From NCBI GenBank assembly GCA_002384935.1, contig DGCD01000019.1, positions 20,609 through 83,917 on the forward strand: a DNA stretch of 63,309 bases. The letters are read 5' to 3'. Made by a program: the position numbers and the translations under genes. This stretch comes from Pusillimonas sp. UBA3987. GTDB lineage: Bacteria > Pseudomonadota > Gammaproteobacteria > Burkholderiales > Burkholderiaceae_B. The notes beneath the pieces were generated by a model. It worked only from the letters and a program-made list of their open reading frames with translations, made no database searches and was not told the DNA's origin. Below, piece by piece: positions 51,767 to 60,886 of this stretch (positions are counted from its first letter, which is position 1; every line of letters begins with the position of its first letter).

Positions 51767-53560
51767 ATGCATTATGAGCCACCGTTGAAGGACATTTCAT
51801 TCGTGCTGTTCGACATGTTCAATGCAGCACAAACACTGAAACGTTATCCTGAATTCGAAGAAATCGATCAGGATCTGATGAGCCAGGTTATCGAGGAAGC
51901 CGGGCGGTTTGCCTCGGAAATACTCTTTCCCACCAATGCAACCGGTGATCGCGAGGGCTGTCAGTTTGAAAATGGGCAAGTAAAGACGCCCGGCGGATTT
52001 GTGCAGGCTTATGAACAGTTTCAGCAAGCCGGTTGGCCCGCATTGGCCTGCGATCCCGCCTATGGCGGTCAGGGTCTGCCCCATACTTTGAATACTGTTC
52101 TATATGAAATGTTAACGGGTACCAACCATGCATGGGCCATGTTTCCCGGACTGCTGCATGGCGCGTATTCCAGTCTTTATCATTACGCTGATAAGGAACT
52201 GAAAGAAACGTATCTGCCCAAAATTGTCAGTGGCGAATGGCTTGCCACAATGTGCCTGACAGAACCGCAAGCCGGCAGCGACCTGGGGCTGATTCGCACC
52301 AAGGCAACCCCCGGTGAAAACGGCAAGTACCTGCTTGAAGGCAGCAAAATATTCATTTCTGGTGGCGAACACGACCTTACCGGGAATATTGTGCACCTGG
52401 TGTTGGCCCGATTACCGGACGCACCGGCCGGCAGCAAAGGCATTTCCCTGTTTCTGGTACCCAAGTTCCTGCCAGAAAATGGCGTTCCAAAAACGCGCAA
52501 CGCCGTGCACTGCACTGGTATTGAACACAAAATGGGTATTCATGGCAGTGCCACATGCAGTCTTCAATTTGACCAGGCTACCGGATGGCTGGTCGGTGCG
52601 CCGAACAAGGGCCTGGCTGCCATGTTCAAAATGATGAATGCCGCCCGCTTGCTGGTGGGTATCAATGGTGTTGGGGTTTCAGAAACCGTTTATCAGAACT
52701 CCCTGACTTATGCCAGGGAACGCCTTCAAATGCGCGCCGCAATCCGTCCGGAACATCGCCGGCAGGAAGCGGCAGACCCAATCATCATGCATCCGGCAAT
52801 ACAACGCATGCTTATGTCGCAAAAAGCCAATGCCGAAGGTGGCCGCATGCTGGCCTACTACAGTACTTTGCTTCTTGATGGCGCCGAGCATCATCCCGAT
52901 ACCGATACAAAAGCCCGCTTCGAAAGCCAACTGGCTTTATTAACGCCGGTTATCAAGGCCATGTTGACGGATCAAGGATTTGAATCGGCCAGCAAAGCAA
53001 TACAAGTATTCGGCGGACACGGCTACATACAGGAAACCGGCATTGAACAGTATTTACGCGATATAAAAATTGCCCAGATTTACGAAGGGACAAACGAAAT
53101 TCAGGCAATAGACCTGATCATGCGTAAGATTCTTGCCGATAATGGTCAAAGCCTGTTTAAACTGCTGGATCAGATTCAGGAAACCATCAGCACCATTACA
53201 ACGCCTACGCTTCAAAATTCAGCAGCGGCATTAATGCAGGTTTGTGACAGCCTGCGCACACTCGTTCCTGCTATTTCTGACTCAAGCAAGCAACTGCCTG
53301 AACTGCCTTACCAGATCGCACCGGAAATGCTGCGTCTGGTCGGACATGCCGCCACAGGATGGTTATGGCTCAAAGCAGCAACCGTTGCCCAAGAACAAAT
53401 AGAAAAAGACCCGGCATTCTATCAATCGAAAATTGATACTGCACAATATTATTTCGATTTTATTCTTCCGGAAACGCGGCAACTGTTGCAGGTCATTAAT
53501 CAGTATTTAATTCATTCCCAGGAACATCATTCAACCAATTACCTTGATAGCCTGATGTGA
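51767..53560 (+). CDS. Acyl-CoA dehydrogenase, long (DmdC/FadE-like)
   Basis: A 597-aa protein with the acyl-CoA dehydrogenase core: CLTEPQAGSDLGLIRTKA (FAD and substrate), KIFISGGEHDL, and QVFGGHGYIQETGIEQYLRDIKIAQIYEGTNEIQAIDL with the Glu-containing active-site loop. A C-terminal extension is typical of the about 600-aa MmgC/DmdC class. The substrate is unknown. Between an enoyl-CoA hydratase and a MarR gene, it probably carries out the first oxidation of a carboxylic-acid CoA ester. Confidence 0.92.
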   Translation: MHYEPPLKDISFVLFDMFNAAQTLKRYPEFEEIDQDLMSQVIEEAGRFASEILFPTNATGDREGCQFENGQVKTPGGFVQAYEQFQQAGWPALACDPAYGGQGLPHTLNTVLYEMLTGTNHAWAMFPGLLHGAYSSLYHYADKELKETYLPKIVSGEWLATMCLTEPQAGSDLGLIRTKATPGENGKYLLEGSKIFISGGEHDLTGNIVHLVLARLPDAPAGSKGISLFLVPKFLPENGVPKTRNAVHCTGIEHKMGIHGSATCSLQFDQATGWLVGAPNKGLAAMFKMMNAARLLVGINGVGVSETVYQNSLTYARERLQMRAAIRPEHRRQEAADPIIMHPAIQRMLMSQKANAEGGRMLAYYSTLLLDGAEHHPDTDTKARFESQLALLTPVIKAMLTDQGFESASKAIQVFGGHGYIQETGIEQYLRDIKIAQIYEGTNEIQAIDLIMRKILADNGQSLFKLLDQIQETISTITTPTLQNSAAALMQVCDSLRTLVPAISDSSKQLPELPYQIAPEMLRLVGHAATGWLWLKAATVAQEQIEKDPAFYQSKIDTAQYYFDFILPETRQLLQVINQYLIHSQEHHSTNYLDSLM

Positions 53561-53562
53561 TC

Positions 53563-54012
53563 ATGAGTCATACAAACAGCAATCTGGAAATTGACGCCAT
53601 AGATCAGTCGTTTCTTCTAAGGCAAGTTGGCTATAACTGCCTTCAGGCTTATTTGAAAATTGAGCCGGATATAAAAAAGCGTTTAACACGATATCAACTC
53701 AAGCCTGTGGAATTTACCGTCTTGTCGCTGATCAGCGCCAATCCGCAAATCAACCAGAAAAGACTGGGGAGCACCATTAATGTTTCTCCGCCGAATCTGG
53801 CTACACTGCTCGATAAAATGGAGTCGCGCCAGCTATTGCTTCGCAAACGCAATCCAAATGACAAGCGCTCGCAGATTCTTGAATTAACAGACAAAGGCCA
53901 GTTGTTGTTCGATAAAGCCAAACAACAATTCGAAAATAACGAAGGTATTCCCAACCTTTCAATAAGCGAACAGAAACAACTTCTACATCTGCTGCAAAAA
54001 GTTTTCCTTTGA
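53563..54012 (+). CDS. MarR-family regulator of the acyl-CoA operon
   Basis: 149 aa from the ATG at 53563, with a GTG two codons earlier as an alternative; the gene overlaps or abuts the acyl-CoA dehydrogenase stop. The MarR winged helix is clear: LTRYQLKPVEFTVLSLISANPQINQKRLGSTINVSPPNLATLLDKMESRQLLLRKRNPNDKRSQILELTDKG, with D-x-R-S wing. Likely represses the operon until an acyl-CoA or acid ligand binds, through the palindrome at 50920-50934. Confidence 0.88.
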   Translation: MSHTNSNLEIDAIDQSFLLRQVGYNCLQAYLKIEPDIKKRLTRYQLKPVEFTVLSLISANPQINQKRLGSTINVSPPNLATLLDKMESRQLLLRKRNPNDKRSQILELTDKGQLLFDKAKQQFENNEGIPNLSISEQKQLLHLLQKVFL

Positions 54013-54027
54013 TAGTACCCTCACACT

Positions 54028-55080
54028 ATGTATTTGCTTAGCCCCCTGGATAACGGCCCAATCGATATCATTGGCGACATACACGGTGAATTGGAGGCCC
54101 TGGAAGCCCTCCTGGATCGATTGGGCTATCAAAGTAATGGTTGGCACCCACAAAAGCGCCGATTGGTGTTTATCGGTGATCTGGTCGACCGCGGCCCCGA
54201 TAGCCCTGGCGTTATAAAACGCGTGCGCGAATTGGTTGAAAACAACAACGCGCAGTTTATTGTCGGCAACCATGAAGTGAATTTACTGGTTAACGATATC
54301 AAGGATGGCTCGGGCTGGTTTTTTGACGAGCGCTTTGAACCTGATAATAAAAACTATGCACCATTTGCGCGTGCGAATGAATCCGAGCGTCAAAGTTTGC
54401 ATGATTTCTTATCCAGGCAACCGGTTGCGCTTTATCGCCAGGATATTCGTATTGTCCATGCGGCTTGGAACTCAAACGCGATCAACGCCATCAGTCGGGT
54501 TCCCGTGGGCTCATTGGTTGAAAAGTATTTTGAATGCGAAGAAGAAACACGCCGCCAGGCTGACGCCGAAGGCATCTACGAGCAGTATCTACAGGCAAGA
54601 GAGAAATGGGCTGACCGCCTCGAGGATGAACTGAATCCGCCGCCGTTTCTGGACGCTATTGCCGAATATGAAGCAATGCAACAAACCTTCAACCCCTTGA
54701 AGGTCCTGACTTCAGGCGTTGAAAAACGAAGCGAAGAGGCCTTCTTCGCCGGCAACCGGTGGCGTTATTCCGATCGCGTTAACTGGTGGATGAATTACTC
54801 AGACCCTATTCCTGTTGTTATCGGCCACTATTGGCGCCTGCTGGAAAAGCAGGAAGCCTTTCGCACACCACGATATACGCGGCTGTTTTCCGATATTCAT
54901 CCGCTTGCCTGGCACGGTAAGCGACGCAACGTTTTTTGTATTGATTATTCGGTAGGAGCACGCTGGCGCGACCGCAAAGCAAAGCGGCCTATCGAATCCT
55001 CGCGATTCCGCCTGGCGGCATTGCGTTGGCCGGAAAACAGGGTCATTTTTGACGATGGTTTTGAGGCTGACACCCAGTAG
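54028..55080 (+). CDS. Calcineurin-like metallophosphatase
   Basis: A 350-aa protein with the phosphoesterase motifs GDIHGE (near 16), GDLVDRGPDS, GNHEVN and a later GHYW, matching the PrpA/ApaH-like Ser/Thr phosphatase or diadenosine-tetraphosphatase group. Metal ligands are all present. It follows the MarR gene by 15 bases. A precise substrate cannot be assigned; tRNA and signalling-nucleotide phosphatases are possible. Confidence 0.85.
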   Translation: MYLLSPLDNGPIDIIGDIHGELEALEALLDRLGYQSNGWHPQKRRLVFIGDLVDRGPDSPGVIKRVRELVENNNAQFIVGNHEVNLLVNDIKDGSGWFFDERFEPDNKNYAPFARANESERQSLHDFLSRQPVALYRQDIRIVHAAWNSNAINAISRVPVGSLVEKYFECEEETRRQADAEGIYEQYLQAREKWADRLEDELNPPPFLDAIAEYEAMQQTFNPLKVLTSGVEKRSEEAFFAGNRWRYSDRVNWWMNYSDPIPVVIGHYWRLLEKQEAFRTPRYTRLFSDIHPLAWHGKRRNVFCIDYSVGARWRDRKAKRPIESSRFRLAALRWPENRVIFDDGFEADTQ

Positions 55081-55414
55081 TTTCATTTATTTACAATTTA
55101 AATTTCATCAAACAGCCTGTGGATAAGTACTAGAGGTCGCGATTGTGAATGAATTGTGGATGAAAGGTGCACAACTGGGCAAATAGACCAGACAAATATA
55201 ATTATGCAGAAACTGTTAGTGGGTTGTCCGAAGGTTTATACCCAGTTTATTTCAAAGTAACTAATTGATTATTAATAGATTTTAGAGTTGTTCACACTAT
55301 ACACAGGCACCCATTAGTTATTTAAGTTTTATATATTAAAGATGTGTATAAAACCAACTACGTATCCATTCGTTCCCACCACGGCTCACCGATTTGCAAA
55401 GACAACCGTTCGCT
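55081..55414. other. AT-rich region with DnaA boxes, possible origin component
   Basis: No gene. TGTGGATAA (55118-55126) and TGTGTATAA (55343-55351) match the DnaA-box consensus (TTATNCACA inverted). Near-matches occur at 55155 (TGTGGATGA), 55237 (TTATACCCA) and in CTATACACA. AT-rich runs (ACTAATTGATTATTAATAGA and TTTTATATATTAAA) would suit unwinding. This lies 2 kb left of the mnmG upstream cluster. Confidence 0.55.
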
Positions 55415-56620
55415 CTATACTTCGGTCTTCGCTGCTGAACTACTTAAATTTTTCAACCGCGTTACGGCTTCATCCAAGGTGTTCGTGTTCTTTGCAAAAC
55501 ATAAACGAATAAATCCGTTATTCGACGTCTTGGCGTTTGGACTGCAATAAAAAGCAGACAATGGAATTGCCGTAACACAATGTTCGGTTGTTAACCAATG
55601 ACAGAAGTCATATTCATTTAAGTTTGAATAATCGGAATAAGAAGCCAGAAGGAAGAAAGATCCTTCAGAGGTATAGGGTTTTAAAGGGGTATTCATTTTC
55701 AACTGATTTGATAAATAATTTTTTTTCTCTTCGTAGAATGCAGACAATTTTGTATAAGAATCGTCTTCTTTCATGAACTGGCTTAAAGCCACTTGCATGG
55801 GTGTGCTAACGGTAAATACAGAAAACTGATGAACTTTACGGATTTCTGTCATTAATGATTCAGGAGCGGCGCAATATCCAATTTTCCAGCCAGTAACGTG
55901 ATACGTTTTGCCAAAAGACGAAATAACGACTGATTTTTCGGCTAATGCAGGGCGGGATGACATACTTAAATGAGTTCTATTGTCGAACAAGATATGTTCA
56001 TAAACTTCATCTGAGATGATGTTTATTCCATATTGATTAACAATTGATTCAAGTTCATTTAAATCATCATTTTTCAAAACCATTGTGGTTGGATTATGTG
56101 GCGTATTAATAATAAGTAAACGGGTTCTTGAACTGAGTGCATCACGTATTTTGTCCCAATTAATCCAATAACTTTCATTTGGATGTTTTGGCGGTTCCAT
56201 TGCAACAACCACGGGCGTGGCACCGGCAAGTTGCACTGCAGGAAGATATAGATCGTAGAAAGGCTCAATAATGATAACTTCATCGCCCACACCACATAAC
56301 GCCAGGATCGAACTCATTAGTGCTTCGGTGGCGCCAGATGTAATCGTAATTTCAGATTCAGGCGAATAGCGATGTCCGTATAGATGTTCGATCTTCTCCG
56401 AAATCGCACTCAACAAATCATGAAAGCCGGCCAGCTGAGGATACTGGTTATAACCGTCCAGCATTGCCTGGTTTACCATCTCGATCAGTTTCTTGTCCGG
56501 GTTGAAATCGGGAAATCCTTGGCCGAGATTGATTGCTTTATTTTGAATGGATAACTGGCTCATGATTGAGAAGATCGTGGTGCCAACTGTTGGTAATTTC
56601 GAATGGAACGCTGCCGTCAT
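55415..56620 (-). CDS. PLP aminotransferase, methionine aminotransferase-like (YbdL)
   Basis: A 401-aa fold-type I aminotransferase. It has INLGQGFPDFNPDKKL, ITSGATEALMSSILALCG, LLIINTPHNPTTMV and the PLP lysine in SSFGKTYHVTGWKIGYCAAPE. The pattern is that of YbdL/MtnE-type enzymes that transaminate methionine or aromatic amino acids. The gene is visibly more AT-rich than its neighbours, which may reflect the origin region or acquisition. Confidence 0.87.
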   Translation of the reverse strand: MTAAFHSKLPTVGTTIFSIMSQLSIQNKAINLGQGFPDFNPDKKLIEMVNQAMLDGYNQYPQLAGFHDLLSAISEKIEHLYGHRYSPESEITITSGATEALMSSILALCGVGDEVIIIEPFYDLYLPAVQLAGATPVVVAMEPPKHPNESYWINWDKIRDALSSRTRLLIINTPHNPTTMVLKNDDLNELESIVNQYGINIISDEVYEHILFDNRTHLSMSSRPALAEKSVVISSFGKTYHVTGWKIGYCAAPESLMTEIRKVHQFSVFTVSTPMQVALSQFMKEDDSYTKLSAFYEEKKNYLSNQLKMNTPLKPYTSEGSFFLLASYSDYSNLNEYDFCHWLTTEHCVTAIPLSAFYCSPNAKTSNNGFIRLCFAKNTNTLDEAVTRLKNLSSSAAKTEV

Positions 56621-56921
56621 TATTCAGTTCCTCTTGTTTGCTGATATTTAAAATTTGATGAAAATTTGAGTTTCTAGTTTATGTTGTTTGCGGGTGTTGC
56701 GTTACGTTAACCTAGGGTTAATAAGTAGTTGAAATATATAACAACTATGGTTATGCTGATGCTGCATTTGAAATCAAGCAGAGCGTAAGCGTCGTCTAAG
56801 TATTGTCCGATTTTGTTTTTTTGGGTTTTCTTAAAACTCGTTGGCATTTCCGGTTTTCATTCGTGTTAGCGCCCCTTGTTTCTTTTGTTTTTTTCAAGTT
56901 TTTTTAGGACGCTAATTTATT
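56621..56921 (+). promoter_or_regulatory. Long T-rich leader of the cold-shock gene
   Basis: 301 bases without a gene. The last 120 are pyrimidine/T-rich (repeated TTTTTTT blocks), as in long 5' leaders of cspA-type genes that are restructured in the cold. A partial inverted repeat TTAACCTAGGGTTAA (56707-56721) lies further upstream. Leader function is inferred from family behaviour. Confidence 0.45.
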
Positions 56922-57128
56922 ATGTCTCAAACCGGTAAAGTTAAATGGTTTAACGCCGACAAAGGTTTTGGTTTTATTACCCCCGACGCTGGTGGTCCCG
57001 ATGTTTTTGCTCACTTCTCAGCTATCGAAGGCCGCGGTTATCGCAGTCTGAACGAAGGTCAAGAAGTAGAGTTCGAAGTTAACGATGGTCCAAAAGGTCC
57101 TCAAGCCGCTAACATTCGTGCTCTATAA
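56922..57128 (+). CDS. Cold-shock protein (CspA family)
   Basis: A 68-aa single cold-shock domain: MSQTGKVKWFNADKGFGFITPD with RNP1 (KGFGFI) and RNP2 (DVFAHF). It binds single-stranded RNA/DNA as a chaperone. It lies between the two DnaA-box regions and is followed at once by a terminator. Confidence 0.97.
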   Translation: MSQTGKVKWFNADKGFGFITPDAGGPDVFAHFSAIEGRGYRSLNEGQEVEFEVNDGPKGPQAANIRAL

Positions 57129-57154
57129 GCAAGCCTAGCTTGTTTAAAAGAAGA

Positions 57155-57184
57155 AGCCCCACATGTTGGGGCTTTTTCTTTTCC
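57155..57184 (+). terminator. Terminator of the cold-shock gene
   Basis: AGCCCC pairs with GGGGCT around ACATGTT, followed by TTTTCTTTT. Confidence 0.9.
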
Positions 57185-57189
57185 CATAA

Positions 57190-57286
57190 TTATGCACACT
57201 GTTATCCACAACCCTTTTTAGCGACAACCCGCATAGAAGTTGTGTTGCAGGCCTAGCCACTGTTAGAGTGGTGCATGTTATACACA
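57190..57286. other. DnaA-box cluster upstream of mnmG, probable oriC component
   Basis: Three full matches to TTATNCACA, all in the same orientation: TTATGCACA (57190-57198), TTATCCACA (57202-57210) and TTATACACA (57278-57286). They lie between the csp terminator and three parS sites. In related Bordetella genomes the origin is placed just upstream of mnmG, which fits. GC-skew over a larger region would decide. Confidence 0.65.
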
Positions 57287-57307
57287 TTTCCATTTAATAA
57301 TTAATTG

Positions 57308-57407
57308 TGTTCCACGTGAAACAGAAAGGGATCAAGCTTGGCCTTTGTTTCACGTGGAACATATTGTTTCTGCGCTAGTGTTTAAGTGGTATGTTCCACG
57401 TGAAACA
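57308..57407. promoter_or_regulatory. parS: Three parS centromere sites
   Basis: TGTTCCACGTGAAACA at 57308-57323, TGTTTCACGTGGAACA at 57346-57361 and TGTTCCACGTGAAACA at 57392-57407. Each is the 16-bp ParB-binding palindrome form of bacterial chromosomes. They precede mnmG by 48 bases and sit 3.5 kb from parB. Confidence 0.95.
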
Positions 57408-57454
57408 CGGTTACGCAGTTATAATTAGCTATTCATCTCGTTCGAGACACTCAT

Positions 57455-59371
57455 ATGATTTATCCCGATACCTTTGACGTTATTGTTGTGGGAGGTGGCC
57501 ATGCTGGAACAGAAGCCGCGCTGGCTTCGGCACGTTCCGGTGCCAATACGCTATTGCTTACACACAATATTGATACTTTAGGACAAATGTCTTGCAACCC
57601 ATCCATTGGTGGTATAGGTAAAGGGCATTTGGTTAAAGAGGTTGATGCCATGGGTGGTGCCATGGCACTGGCAACCGATAAAGCGGGGATTCAGTTCAGA
57701 ATACTGAACAGATCAAAAGGGCCGGCAGTAAGAGCAACTCGCGCACAGGCGGATCGATCTTTATATCGCCAGGCAATTCGCACAACGTTGGAAAACCAAC
57801 CCAATCTAACCATTTTTCAGCAGTCGGTTGAAGACTTAATGATTGACGGTGAAAAGGTGGTGGGCGCCGTCACGAAAATTGGGTTGAAATTCAAAGGAAG
57901 AGCCGTTGTTCTTACAGCCGGGACGTTCTTGAACGGATTGATTCACGTGGGACTAGATAATTATTCGGCGGGCCGCGCAGGAGATCCGCCGGCGATTTCT
58001 TTGGCGCAGCGGCTTAAAGAACTGAATTTGCCACAAGGACGTTTGAAGACCGGCACACCCCCACGCATTGATGCAAGAACGATTGATTTTAGTAAAACGC
58101 TTGAGCAACCTGGTGATGTAGACCCGATTCCAGTCTTTTCCTTTATGGGTGACGTGGGGATGCATCCTGCGCAGGTGCCCTGCTGGATTACGCATACGAA
58201 TGAACGAACACACGAAATTATTCGATCCGGGTTGGATCGATCCCCCATGTATAGTGATCAAGGGCAAATTGAAGGTGTCGGGCCTCGATACTGTCCTTCC
58301 ATTGAAGATAAAATTCATCGCTTCTCTGATAAGCCGAGTCATCAGATTTTTCTGGAACCCGAAGGGTTCACAACCACAGAAATTTATCCAAATGGTGTTT
58401 CCACAAGCTTGCCATTTGATATTCAGTTGGCAATGATCAGGACATTACCTGGACTTGAAAACGCCAACATTATGCGCCCGGGTTATGCCATTGAGTATGA
58501 CTACTATGATCCACGTGAATTGAAGTTCTCGTTGGAAACGAAAGCGATTAACGGTTTGTTTTTTGCCGGGCAGATCAATGGAACGACAGGTTACGAGGAG
58601 GCGGCAGCGCAGGGGCTGATAGCAGGTTTGAACGCCTCGCTTTTCGTGAAGGAACAAGATCCCTGGCTTCCGAAAAGAAGTGAGGCGTATATGGGTGTAT
58701 TGGTTGATGATTTGATTACCCGTGGCGTTAGTGAGCCCTATCGAATGTTTACTTCGCGGGCTGAATATCGCTTGAGTTTGCGGGAAGATAATGCAGATAT
58801 GCGATTAACAGATCAGGCCCGGCAACTGGGGTTAATTGATGATGCGCGCTGGGACGCTTTTAATCGTAAACGTGATGCGGTGACGTCTGAAGTAGCGCGG
58901 TTGAAATCAACCTGGGTTCAGCCCCAGAAACTGAGTTCGGAATCAGCTGAACAGGTATTGGGAAAACAAATAGAAAGGGAATACTCCCTGCACGATCTTT
59001 TGAAACGGCCGAATGTTCACTATGAAACATTAGCCGAGCTTAAAGATAATGCAGGTGAAACGCTGGCGGGCACGTTGGTTAAGGAACCCCATGTTTCCGA
59101 ACAAGTGGAAATACAAATCAAATACGCCGGTTATGTGAATCGCCAGCAGGAAGAAGTGAAAAAACAAGCCAACCTGGATGATCAGGTTATTCCTGAAGAG
59201 ATTAACTACGACACGATTCAAAGTCTTTCCATCGAGGTAAGGCAAAAACTGAAGCAAAGTCGTCCGCAAACTGTTGGTCAGGCTCGGCGGGTTTCGGGTG
59301 TAACACCAGCGGCCATTTCATTGTTATTGATTCACATTAAACGCCTGCAATACGATCGGAAAGTTGCCTGA
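57455..59371 (+). CDS. mnmG: tRNA uridine 5-carboxymethylaminomethyl modification enzyme MnmG (GidA)
   Basis: A 638-aa FAD protein with the N-terminal dinucleotide motif DVIVVGGGHAGTEAALASAR and family signatures GTFLNGLIHVG, GPRYCPSIEDK and GQINGTTGYEEAAAQGL. It acts with MnmE (28262) on tRNA U34. The ATG overlaps nothing upstream; rsmG starts on its stop codon. Confidence 0.98.
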   Translation: MIYPDTFDVIVVGGGHAGTEAALASARSGANTLLLTHNIDTLGQMSCNPSIGGIGKGHLVKEVDAMGGAMALATDKAGIQFRILNRSKGPAVRATRAQADRSLYRQAIRTTLENQPNLTIFQQSVEDLMIDGEKVVGAVTKIGLKFKGRAVVLTAGTFLNGLIHVGLDNYSAGRAGDPPAISLAQRLKELNLPQGRLKTGTPPRIDARTIDFSKTLEQPGDVDPIPVFSFMGDVGMHPAQVPCWITHTNERTHEIIRSGLDRSPMYSDQGQIEGVGPRYCPSIEDKIHRFSDKPSHQIFLEPEGFTTTEIYPNGVSTSLPFDIQLAMIRTLPGLENANIMRPGYAIEYDYYDPRELKFSLETKAINGLFFAGQINGTTGYEEAAAQGLIAGLNASLFVKEQDPWLPKRSEAYMGVLVDDLITRGVSEPYRMFTSRAEYRLSLREDNADMRLTDQARQLGLIDDARWDAFNRKRDAVTSEVARLKSTWVQPQKLSSESAEQVLGKQIEREYSLHDLLKRPNVHYETLAELKDNAGETLAGTLVKEPHVSEQVEIQIKYAGYVNRQQEEVKKQANLDDQVIPEEINYDTIQSLSIEVRQKLKQSRPQTVGQARRVSGVTPAAISLLLIHIKRLQYDRKVA

Positions 59372-60036
59372 TGGACGCGTCTGCTGATTTCAAGAGCCGT
59401 ATTGAACAAGCTGCACAGAAGCTCGGCTTAGGGCTCAGTGAATTACAAATTGATCAGTTACAGAAGTATGTACACTCGTTGCTGAAGTGGAATCGTACTT
59501 ATAATTTAACGGCGTTGCGTGAGCCGGATCAGATACTGGTTCACCACATTTTTGATAGCCTGGCACTTATACCTTTCATTTCGAAATATTTAGATACAGA
59601 AAGAAATAATATGCCAGGAACAATGATCGACGTGGGTTCCGGGGGGGGCTTACCGGGGGTTGTACTGGCAATCTGCTTTCCAGATTGGCAGGTTCATTGT
59701 GTTGATGCCGTGGAAAAAAAAACGGCGTTTATCCGGCAGCTAAGGGGAATCTTGAAACTGGAAAATCTACAGGCATGCCATGGCCGCATCGAAGAGCTGG
59801 ACAGTTTCAAGGCCGACATCATCGTGTCGCGTGCATTCGCCTCTTTGCGAGACTTCGTGACGCTGTCGTCGGCGCATTTGAAACCCGACGGCATATTTAT
59901 TGCAATGAAAGGTTTGGTACCGGAAAAAGAAATCCAGGATTTAGCCCTACACACCACTTGGAAAGTATGGCACATTGACACGCTTGGGGTGCCGGACTTG
60001 AATGCGCAACGCTGCCTGGTATGGATTCGTGGTTAA
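59371..60036 (+). CDS. rsmG: 16S rRNA (guanine527-N7)-methyltransferase RsmG (GidB)
   Basis: A 221-aa SAM methyltransferase with KWNRTYNLTALREPDQILVHHIFDSLAL and the SAM-binding DVGSGGGLPGVVLAI. Methylates G527 of 16S rRNA. Its ATG overlaps the mnmG stop by one base (TGATG). Confidence 0.97.
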   Translation: MDASADFKSRIEQAAQKLGLGLSELQIDQLQKYVHSLLKWNRTYNLTALREPDQILVHHIFDSLALIPFISKYLDTERNNMPGTMIDVGSGGGLPGVVLAICFPDWQVHCVDAVEKKTAFIRQLRGILKLENLQACHGRIEELDSFKADIIVSRAFASLRDFVTLSSAHLKPDGIFIAMKGLVPEKEIQDLALHTTWKVWHIDTLGVPDLNAQRCLVWIRG

Positions 60037-60045
60037 GGAAAATTA

Positions 60046-60867
60046 ATGAGTGCTTATCAAAACACCGAATTGGCGAAAGTTTTCTGTATTGCCAATCAGA
60101 AAGGCGGGGTGGGGAAAACCACAACAGCAATTAACCTGGCTGCTGCTCTGGTCATGCATAAGAAAAAAGTGCTGCTTATTGATCTGGATCCGCAAGGCAA
60201 TGCCACGATGGGTAGTGGCATCAATAAGAATGAAATCGAGCAAAATCTTTATCACGTACTTATTGGCGATGCAAATATTAATAGTGCGAAAGTAGCATCG
60301 CCAACCGGTGGATACGATGTGTTGCCGGCAAACAGAGAGTTATCGGGTGCCGAAATCGATCTGGTTCAAATGGATCAGCGCGAAAAACAATTGAAATTTG
60401 CTGTTTCTGAAGTCATTGATGAATACGATTTCATTCTTATCGATTGCCCTCCTACGTTATCGCTGCTGACATTGAATGGCTTGGCCGGTGCGCAAGGCGT
60501 TATTATTCCCATGCAATGCGAATATTTTGCATTGGAAGGGTTGTCGGACCTGGTCAATACGGTAAAACGCGTTCATCGGAATATCAATCCAGACCTTCAG
60601 CTTATTGGTTTGCTGCGAGTCATGTTCGACACACGCGTAACCCTTCAGCAGCAGGTATCAACACAAATAGAAAATCATTTTGGCGACCGCGTTTTCAAGA
60701 CAGTGGTGCCACGTAACGTGCGGTTGGCGGAAGCGCCCAGTCACGGCATGCCGGGCACGGTGTACGACAAAAGTTCAAGGGGCGCGAAAGCCTATATTGA
60801 ATTTGCAAAAGAACTTATTGAACGGGTTAAACAAGATGCTCTGGCAGGGGCGACAAACAACCCGTAA
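60046..60867 (+). CDS. parA: Chromosome partitioning ATPase ParA (Soj)
   Basis: A 273-aa deviant Walker ATPase: IANQKGGVGKTTTAINLAAAL (KGGVGKT), LIDLDPQGNATMG and IDCPPTLSLLTLNGLAGA. With ParB it segregates the origin region via the three parS sites upstream of mnmG. Confidence 0.97.
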   Translation: MSAYQNTELAKVFCIANQKGGVGKTTTAINLAAALVMHKKKVLLIDLDPQGNATMGSGINKNEIEQNLYHVLIGDANINSAKVASPTGGYDVLPANRELSGAEIDLVQMDQREKQLKFAVSEVIDEYDFILIDCPPTLSLLTLNGLAGAQGVIIPMQCEYFALEGLSDLVNTVKRVHRNINPDLQLIGLLRVMFDTRVTLQQQVSTQIENHFGDRVFKTVVPRNVRLAEAPSHGMPGTVYDKSSRGAKAYIEFAKELIERVKQDALAGATNNP

Positions 60868-60886
60868 AACAACAGGAATAAATGTT

